The notes beneath the pieces are model-generated. The model ran no database searches and had not been told where the DNA came from. It saw only the letters and a list, made by a program, of their open reading frames with translations. A stretch of 64,000 bases of DNA, from positions 388,218-452,217 of the forward strand of contig JAJVDF010000497.1 in NCBI GenBank assembly GCA_022410635.1, given 5' to 3'. The stretch comes from Tretioscincus oriximinensis. Taxonomy: Eukaryota > Chordata > Lepidosauria > Squamata > Gymnophthalmidae. Below are positions 57,008-64,000 of the stretch, piece after piece. Both the position numbers and the translations under genes were made by a program. How positions within the stretch are numbered: position 1 is the stretch's first letter; every line of letters begins with the position of its first letter.

Positions 57008-57125
57008 AACATCTGAAGAAGTAGACTTCATTATGAAAGTTCATGCTATCTACCTTTTTGTTATTAGTTTATAAGATACTATGAGACACAGCTGTTAAAT
57101 TTTCTGGGCCCAAACTAGCACATCT
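57008..57125 (+). mobile_element. Foldback (Penelope-like) copy P9 with hammerhead-like core
   Basis: Box 1 CTGAAGA (57013-57019), a partly decayed stem II (agtagacttcattat), box 2 GAAA (57035-57038), GTTC, and ATGCTA (57043-57048). It continues with tctacctttttgttattagt and ends attttctgggcccaaactag. Both catalytic boxes are intact, but the stem II pairing is weakened. Confidence 0.8.
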
Positions 57126-57419
57126 ATATTCTGCCATTGCTANTCAAGGCGCTAAGATAAGATGTGCCGAAAGGATTTTCTAGATACTGAATATGTGAAC
57201 TGAAATCAATGGCTTTCTGCAATCTGTTGTTAATGTTTTTATTGATTTATATTTTTAAACTACTCTGCTTGAATTTTGCAGATTACTTTGTAATCAGTGA
57301 AAAAAATAACCAAATGAAAAAGAAAAGAAGTTCACTATATAATATTCTCTACTCATTCAGACACTGCCATTGCTTTTTGAAAAAAGTTTTTTATTATGTC
57401 AGGTTTTTTAAAAAACTAT
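57126..57419. other. No feature seen
   Basis: AT-rich sequence; a 131-codon frame (57209-57604) starts here and ends within the adjoining LINE tail, which argues against a gene. Confidence 0.45.
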
Positions 57420-57605
57420 TGTACTTGACCCATGCTGAGGCCCTCTGGTATAGGGTGGAATATTACAGGTGCATATTTTGCCTTTATCTGTTCAGACTGC
57501 TCAGGTACATCTGGGTGAGTCTCTGTGTGAGACAGAATGCTGGACTAGATGGGCTCTGGCCTGATCCAATAAGGTTCTTCTTATGTTCTTACTATAATAA
57601 ATAAT
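57420..57605 (+). mobile_element. CR1/L3-like LINE 3' tail
   Basis: Shows ctgttcagactgctcaggta, gtctctgtgtgagacagaat, gctggactagatgggctctg, gcctgatccaataaggttc and the terminus ttcttatgttcttac. Less diverged from the family consensus than the other tails here. Confidence 0.9.
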
Positions 57606-57999
57606 AAACATTTTAAACCTGTCAATTTAGATTAAAGAAATATAAACCTTTGATCACAGAGAAACAGAATTTATATAAAGAATAAGAATACTAATATCTT
57701 TTGCATGTAGCTGTTAACTCAATGTAGCATTATCTACTTATATTTTTCATTACAACACATTGTTAAAAAACATAGTACATAAATATATCATCAAATGAGG
57801 GTTAAAATGTAGGCACTATATAGGGAATGCCATATGTGTATGTGGCATTCTCAGTGTTGTTACACTGTGTAAAGGAGTTATTTTAAAACAACCCTGTAGT
57901 AGCAAAGACTTACCATTGTTTGCCAGATGTTTTCCTGATATGCTAATGAAGTATGAGAAAACCAAAAGGAAGTAGGTGGGTATTTAGCTAGGCTATGGT
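57606..57999. other. No feature seen
   Basis: AT-rich sequence between a LINE tail and a MITE. Confidence 0.45.
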
Positions 58000-58170
58000 A
58001 GGCTGACCAGATGACCCCTTTTGGGGTGTGTGGAAAACCTGGTTTTGGAGTGCCTCCCAGTTTTTTGCTGAGGAAAATTTAAAAAAATATTTTTTTTCCT
58101 CAGCAAAACCCGGGAGGCACCCCAAAACTGGGCTTCCACCCCACCCAAAAAGGGGTCATCAGGTCACCCT
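58000..58170. mobile_element. Hairpin MITE family H, copy 2
   Basis: Ends aggctgaccagatgacccct and ggggtcatcaggtcaccct form an inverted repeat, continued inward by ttttggagtgcctcccagtt / aacccgggaggcaccccaaaa and gctgaggaaaa / ttttcctcagc around an A/T centre. It is shorter than copy 1 at 18975-19182 because the central A/T spacer is shorter. Confidence 0.9.
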
Positions 58171-58904
58171 GGGTATTTTCAATAGAAACAATCAGGGAAG
58201 CAGCAGACTCCCCCTTTGCCTGACTTTTCCTCTAAGTGAACATGGCCTTCTTCCTTTTATTTATTTATGTCTTTTATTTATGTCTTATTTATTTCCAAGT
58301 CAAGCTGCAGTATCTTCCTTACCAGAGCTTCAGCGATCTACCCTAGATTACATTTTTGTAGCACAGTTTGATGTGCAGAAGCTGTACTCTATAGAATCCA
58401 ATGGAAGAACTTAAAATGGAAAGAGAACTAAAACAGAATGTAGAAAATCTTAAAAGCCTGGAATCTAGAAGATTATGGCCTTGGATACACCTATGTTCTA
58501 ATCCTGCTTCAGTCCATTTTCAAAATGGAAAAATAGAGCAGCAAGGTATGTATCCCAAGTGTATATCACTGCCAAAGGAATAAGAGCTTTCTGGACACAG
58601 TGTCACTATGCCTTGATGTTATGCATTACTTTTTACTTAACATATGCTGCTTGAAAAGGCAAGTACCCCTTGTGAAGTTGCAATAGAAATGCCCACATGA
58701 ATTATAAAATGTTGAAGTCTTTGTTGTCTCAGATTTTAATCAAATCAAAGATGTGGCTTGATTCTTTGAATCTTTTAAAGATTCACGACAATAGTTTGTC
58801 CCCTGTTTTAAAGATACCACAGCCTGTGCATTGTTTCCTTGTTCCCATGATTTAAACCAGATAATAAAAAGAAGCCATTATTCAATTCCAATGTATGACT
58901 CTAA
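58171..58904. other. No gene seen
   Basis: A 128-codon frame (58028-58414) begins inside the MITE and is a by-product. The rest is AT-rich with a (TTTAT)n-like tract at 58255-58295. Confidence 0.5.
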
Positions 58905-59025
58905 AATCTGAAAAAGAAGATTTATTCCATGCAAGCTTTTTCTTCTTCTTTGTCTCCAAGGAGCTCAAGAGGACCTTACTAGAAATTCTGATCTAGATTA
59001 ACATGGCTACTACTTTGAAATATAG
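58905..59025 (+). mobile_element. Foldback (Penelope-like) copy P10
   Basis: A strongly decayed core (ctgaaaaagaagatttattc, catgc) is followed by ttcttctttgtctccaagga and the end, ttctgatctagattaacatg gctacta. The hammerhead-like boxes are lost. Confidence 0.65.
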
Positions 59026-59044
59026 ATTTCAAAGAAACACCATT

Positions 59045-59158
59045 TAGAAAGTCCAGCAATGGGGGGTTGCAGCACGCTTGCTAGTCTCCAAAATGCTACA
59101 AAACCTCCTTGCTGGACTTTGGAATATAGATCCAGATTAACATAGTTATTACTTTGCA
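59045..59158. mobile_element. Foldback (Penelope-like) copy P11, end-to-end inverted
   Basis: aaagtccagcaatggggggt on the left and aacctccttgctggacttt on the right are inverted ends. Between them lies gctagtctccaaaatgctac (the 'gttagtctctaaggtgct' box), and atccagattaacatagttat follows. Only the 3' module is present, in foldback arrangement. Confidence 0.65.
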
Positions 59159-59274
59159 GCATAACTAGAGTCACTCTGCTTTCATTCCTGAGCTGGCATC
59201 TAGAAGTTGCTTCATTTTTGCTTCAGTGACAAAAAACATGCAAACATTGACAAGTATTGGTCAAGGATATTATC

Positions 59275-59660
59275 CCTTTTCATACCTTTTACATTATATT
59301 CTGAGTTTTGTCATGATGTCAGATTGTGACAAGTGAGATTTTCTGTGCTCACAATACACTCTCCTGGAAGCCATTTTGTTTGCTGGTTGTCAAAAGGAAG
59401 TACNATATTTCGTCCTCTCAAAGGCTATTGGATAGTTTGCTGTTAATATCAGTAACCTATATGCCCTCCATAATGGTTCCATAATTTATTATTCTGGTGA
59501 ACCGATACTCCAGATAAATCAGCTTTAAAAGCCCAAAGCTGTTGGTTTATATAACNACCTGATGAGGCAAATGCAGCACAAATTTGACTTGGAAGAGTAT
59601 TATTAACCCATCTGGATGTAACTACTGTCTTGACTACTTTATTCCAGAACATAGAATAAA
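59275..59660 (+). repeat. Unidentified repeat family D, copy 2
   Basis: Counterpart of 39230-39600: cataccttttacattatatt, ctgagtttt, 'cattttgtttgctggttgtc' with aaaaggaagt, then tattctggtgaaccgatact. Confidence 0.55.
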
Positions 59661-59775
59661 TAAATGGTGCATCTTATTTCATACTGGATGCGACAACTGC
59701 ATTGAAGCAATGGCTTATAAATATTCATTAAACTTCTCAAACAGTTTAGTCTGCATCCAGACATTGCTTGGTTCA

Positions 59776-59835
59776 TAGAATCATAGAATTGGAATGGATC
59801 TCCAAGGCCGTGGGTCCAACCCTCTGCTAAATGAA
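59776..59835 (-). mobile_element. CR1 LINE 3' terminus with octamer repeats
   Basis: Plus strand tcatagaatcatagaattgg then aatggatctccaaggccgtg and gtccaaccctctgct is the inverted CR1 3' end. tcatagaa is the reverse of the ATTCTATG-type octamer that terminates CR1 elements. Only about 60 bp remain. Confidence 0.85.
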
Positions 59836-60719
59836 GGATTCATTAAACTTATTCCACTGTGAAGACTGCTTTATTTTGAAATATCCAACCATGATTTCCT
59901 CATGTAGCTTTAGAATGCTTCATAACTGCTTCCTACCACTATTGTTCTGGCATTCCCTTCTCAACCATGTTACTTCAAAGCAACATTAATTCAATATAAT
60001 CAATAGGTCTCAGAACACATAGCTGCCATAAACAGGAAGTCTATTTTAAATACAAACTCCAAATGAAACATTCACTTTGAAAGCAACTTCCAGTGAAAAT
60101 AAGTTTCTCCCCATGGACCCACTTAAAAAAAAAGGCAAAGATGTTGAAGTAACTGTATAGCAGAGTTTCTTTTAAAAGGAAAGCCATCTTTTAAAAAACG
60201 AAGGGCATACCTGCCATTTTGTTTTAAAAAAAAATCATACTTTTTGTATTTTGCAGTTCCCAAAAATTAATATACTTGCTAAGTAGAAGTTTCTGCACTA
60301 GTTACAACAGTTATCTCCTTTTATTATGGTATAAATTGAACAGAGATTTTAGAGCAAAGCCTGTGGGACTTAGGTGCCTAAACCCTTTAAGGTGCTTTGA
60401 AAATCCCATCCACAAATGTTAAGTAGTCCCCATATGTGCCAACTTCAAAACAGTATGATATGCAACTCGAACTGCTCAGGGGGGTTCTGATGCTGATAAT
60501 ACACTACTTAGAGGAAATGTCTCATGCCATCCAGTATATGATAATACCTGAATGCACAAGAAAGAGCTCTGAGCCTCCAGCACTTACTAGCTGTAATGCT
60601 GAACAGATTACACAGACAAATCAGGGGGTGAAAAAGTAATATGCTTTCACCTCACAGCAAGAGCCGCCTAGGTTCAGGAAGAGGAAATATGTATTAAGAG
60701 AGCAGGTTAAAAACTGACA
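59836..60719. other. No gene seen
   Basis: AT-rich sequence without a recognised element. Confidence 0.5.
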
Positions 60720-61070
60720 TTATCCCCGACTTTCATGAAATCAAAATTATAGGCAGGATGCTAAGTTATTATAATGTATTTATTACCAGGATTGCTTTCA
60801 TATTTAACTGATTTGGCCTATCTTGAGACCTGTTTTAAAATGCACCACCTTGTCCACCTTTTCCATTTTCATATGAAAAACAGGAAAGCAAAAACTAATT
60901 TACTCAGGGAGACACAGCGGCTGTTTGCCCGTTTATCTCTTACAGACCACCCCTCAGTCCAATGTTGACAGTACATGATATTCCATTAATCTGCCTAATG
61001 AAAATTTAACCAGTGTTATAAACAAATAATTGGCTATTATCCTCTCAAAGATCCCGAATAAATTACTTCT
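60720..61070. promoter_or_regulatory. Candidate conserved non-coding element (inferred)
   Basis: Repeat-free, with ccattaatctgcctaatgaa, ttataaacaaataattggct (forkhead-like and homeodomain-like) and isolated CpGs (cacagcggctg, gatcccgaataaat). Compositional support only. Confidence 0.25.
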
Positions 61071-61624
61071 GCTTATATCCCCCACCCCACCTTCTCTCTA
61101 TCTTCCCTTCCCTACACTCCAAAGCCAGCCTTTTCCTTACTGATGTTTCAGGAAATGCTCAACTCCTTCTGTTAACTAGCAAGGAAAACTGGCATAGACA
61201 TGCTTTGGTGACTGGTGGAAATAGTTCCATGTTTTGTGGTCAGCAGCTTCAAATCTTTCTTTGAAGAACTAACTGGTTTTTCCAAGTTGATGCTTTTCTC
61301 TCAAGGCTTTCTCTTAACTTTTCCTTCAATCACATCTCTGTTTTTTTTTCCATTTTTCTCTGAAGAAATTCAAGAGTCTGCTAGCTCCCTTCTACCTCTT
61401 CAGCATCTCAAAAGAATAATTGGATTCTTTATCCACTACAATTAAAGTTAAAACAGACTCTAGACTAACAAACTCTTGGTGGAGTTGCTTTAATACACAT
61501 GCAGTCATTATTGAACAAAGTACCATACTTCTGGATGCATGGAAATAAATTAATGAGGTGGTTGTCTACACCTGACTTCAGCAAAAAGAAATAAGCAGCA
61601 ATGGGTTTCTTTTTTTAATTCTAT
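61071..61624. other. No gene seen
   Basis: Pyrimidine-rich then AT-rich sequence; a 76-codon frame at 61215 has no supporting signals. Confidence 0.45.
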
Positions 61625-61690
61625 GAACTCTTACCTTATAGAAGGTCCCTGGTTCAATTCTGGCAATTCCAGGTTTTGCTGTTCTTTAAA
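61625..61690 (+). mobile_element. tRNA-derived SINE head fragment (non-Sauria type)
   Basis: gaaggtccctggttcaattc tggcaattccaggtt has a B box (ggttcaattct) followed by 'ggca-tccaggt', as in a second squamate SINE type that continues into a LINE-like tail. The rest is absent. Confidence 0.45.
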
Positions 61691-63589
61691 GTTACAGTAT
61701 CAGGTGGTAAGGATAATTTTCAAAACTACATGACCTAAGACTAGAATCCAATACAGACTTTCTTGNCAAGCTGTATATGGAGATCTAGGCTAAAAATGGC
61801 AAATTGGCTGCCATCTAATTGTAACTCTGCTCCATAAACTTTTGTAGAATAAAACAGTGGAGGATAAGTTTCCCACTACTCAAGATAATAGAAGTAGAAA
61901 TCCAACAGTAAATAGTCTAAAGATGGTGACCTGACAGGTACTTTACCCCCAGATCTGACTTCCCTTCAGTCCTACAGCTTGTTCTGGAGTAGATTGAGGT
62001 ACTTATTTCACACAAACTGTGATTGCTACCATGATTATTCATCTCTCCAGTATCTCCACCACACAAGCCTACATACTTACCCATAGAGAGATAAATAATG
62101 GCAACATTGTGTGTTTTGTAGAATTCTGAGTTCCTTTCACCTTTTCATAACTTTCACCTCCTCCAAAGTAGGCTTTCAAGTGCCTTTGTGAGTCTGGGGT
62201 TATAAGGTTGGTGCAGTGACAGTCCTGGGCCTCTGAAAATGGTTTGTTTGTTATGAACAATATATTAGCACCATATATTTATTGTCAGTTGACAATGTAG
62301 TAATTATAATGCTGGTTGAGGAGTTGCATGTAAAATCTCCATAGGGAAAGGAAGAGGAAGAATTTGCACCTGGTACCTTCCAATCTAGAGACATACTTGG
62401 CTAATAGTACCAAGTGACTCCACTTCTCACAGAACTACCAAAATCAGAAGTGCCACAATTCCCTGGGGTTAACGCTTACAACTACAAGAATCTGTCAAAA
62501 TCAGCAGTTTTTTTTTNAAAAAAGAAAGAAATTAAACCAAGAAAAGGAAAGTAAACACTAACCTCTGAAGCAAAATTATGAATATGCAAGGCACAGATAT
62601 CTAATTCCTATACAAGTCTGCATCTATAGATACATATAACTGACAGATACTAAAACTGAATAATGAGGGACAACTGTGCAACATTTCTCAAATCAAATAT
62701 AGGATTAAGCTCAACTGCAATTCTAATACAATTTCTTTAAACTCCTGGTTTGGATATTTTTTTCCTAGGCATTCTCTTAGAATGTATTGCAGATAAATAA
62801 TCACTAAATGCAAACAGCAAGTTTTTAATTATTTAACTATTTACTTCTTACTGTAACTGTTTACTATTTACTGCCTCCCCTACTTATTTGTATAAAATAT
62901 GCATCTTATAAAATACCTCCTATAGACTCTTAAAGTGTATGGGGTGAAGGGGGTGCTTCTGCTCTAATATCCCAAATATTCTTGAGTTATTGATTAAAGT
63001 GTTTCTCTNTTATAAATAACAAAACTAGAGATACATTATTGTTATTATCATTAAAATTATTACATTTACATCCCATGCATCACCTAAAAATCCTACAGTG
63101 GATTAAAACATATGTTTAAAATGTAGAAGAATTTTGTCAGCTGTCTTGTATCATTACTTAGTTTTAGTTTGTTTTTTGGATAATTCACAATTATCTAAAT
63201 GGATTTAGAATTCAAAAGACTTTGTGTATAAAAGCTGAAGTCTCTTTATGATCTACAAAAAGTATTTAATATATCTCCCAGATAGTCCCCTAGTCCATAA
63301 AATATAGGAAGTAGAAACATATCTTTGAGAATCATATATGGGAGTTAAAACTGCAAATATTCCAAAAACTGATTTAAAAGGGAATCCATATTTTTGAAAA
63401 AGCTGAAAATGGAAAGAATTCCAAATTAGTTTATAAAGATTTCTAGCATTATGACAAACTAATTATTCCCTTTTTATTTTTATTTTTTTAAATCAGCATA
63501 TCCTATCTTTTAACAAGACCTGACATATGCTTACATAGATACTACACACCCTGTAACTTAATCTGCTAGCCATCTTGAAGCAATTAACT
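61691..63589. other. No gene seen
   Basis: AT-rich sequence with a mononucleotide T/A junction interrupted by an N near 62510-62523. No element recognised. Confidence 0.5.
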
Positions 63590-63960
63590 CCTTCTAATCT
63601 TTAGCTAACAAAGCCCACCATGCAAAATGCCCCTGGAGACCACCAGTCTAAAGGCTTCAGCAAGCTCTCACCCAACTGGCTGTCTATTCTTCAACATGTA
63701 GGAGCTCGCCAGAGTGTTTAGAGAGCAGGGATTCATTTGAAACAACAAAGATGAATCATCACAGATCATAAGATCTTCATTAAGTTCTTATTTCTCTACT
63801 AATTAACACAAAAGGAATGACTTGTCTGCTTGACAGGCAGTGAATGACCCACGGTTCTGTGGTTAATAGGATGCAAATGACACCTAATGAGGGTCTCTAG
63901 TTGCTGTCTGGGCAGCTGGCCTAGGAGTTTTCTCCAATCTGAGCAGAGCTTGATCTGAAC
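63590..63960. promoter_or_regulatory. Candidate conserved enhancer-like element (inferred)
   Basis: Repeat-free stretch with an octamer-containing aggatgcaaatgacacctaa, a TALE-type gcttgacaggcagtgaatga, SOX-like aacaacaaagatgaatcatc and cttcattaagttctt. The clustering of factor-binding-like words and low simple-repeat content suggest regulatory DNA. Not alignable here. Confidence 0.35.
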
Positions 63961-63977
63961 AATTGTGCTTCCTAAGA

Positions 63978-64000
63978 CAGTGGTTCTCAAATTGTGGTCT
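63978..64000 (+). mobile_element. Start of a hAT-type element, cut by the window edge
   Basis: cagtggttctcaaattgtgg matches the CAGTGRTTCTCAA terminus of hAT-type elements and the left end of the MITE at 2896. The eight bases before it (tcctaaga) would be the expected target duplication, to be looked for beyond the window. Confidence 0.6.

Overview
This window reads as non-coding nuclear DNA from a squamate reptile (lizard or snake lineage). The evidence is the repeat content. There are several tRNA-derived SINEs with A/B boxes and a tail of the type 'aagccgctttgagtcccc...gtataaa', which matches the Sauria SINE family of squamates. There are many 5'-truncated CR1/L3-like and L2-like LINE fragments, a DIRS-like remnant, hAT-type MITEs, and a foldback family I interpret as Penelope-like. 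Dozens of isolated single Ns are scattered throughout, as in a consensus with masked ambiguous sites. I found no convincing protein-coding gene, tRNA, rRNA, CRISPR array or prokaryotic feature. The open frames present are short, lack exon signals or lie inside retroelement debris.

Layout. 0-6 kb: microsatellite, L2-like LINE tail, an unidentified repeat (family A), a hAT MITE with an 8-bp target duplication, and a SINE tail. 6-13 kb: mostly single-copy AT-rich DNA with one low-confidence exon-like frame (8939-9068) and one repeat (family G) that recurs inverted at 18 kb. 13.2-15 kb: a pile-up of opposing LINE fragments and a SINE. 17-20 kb: a dense MITE cluster with three different hairpin families. 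20.8-21.9 kb: DIRS-like and CR1 debris. 22-29 kb: mostly single-copy. 29-31 kb: family A, a foldback element and a distinct LINE C-terminal pseudogene. 33-36 kb: CR1 ORF2 end, foldback element and hairpin MITE. 37-49 kb: largely single-copy DNA with a few repeats and several stretches that look like conserved regulatory DNA. 49-59 kb: minisatellites, a complete foldback insertion with an 11-bp target duplication, SINEs, LINEs, a perfect 99-bp inverted repeat, and further MITE and foldback copies. 60-64 kb: candidate regulatory DNA, ending inside a hAT-type terminal repeat.

The observation I rate highest is the foldback family, with about eleven copies here. Its central segment has the layout of a minimal hammerhead ribozyme: CUGANGA-type box, short hairpin, GAAA box, then a palindromic AGCU stem III flanked by complementary AGCAU/AUGCU arms. 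Each copy in the window is decayed to some degree. Second is the perfect 99-bp inverted repeat at 54.5-54.8 kb. Between the repeats, several AT-rich, homeodomain-site-rich, repeat-free stretches (33.2-33.5, 48.2-48.7, 49.0-49.3 and 63.6-63.9 kb) look like distal regulatory elements in a gene desert or large intron. That reading is inference from base content only.
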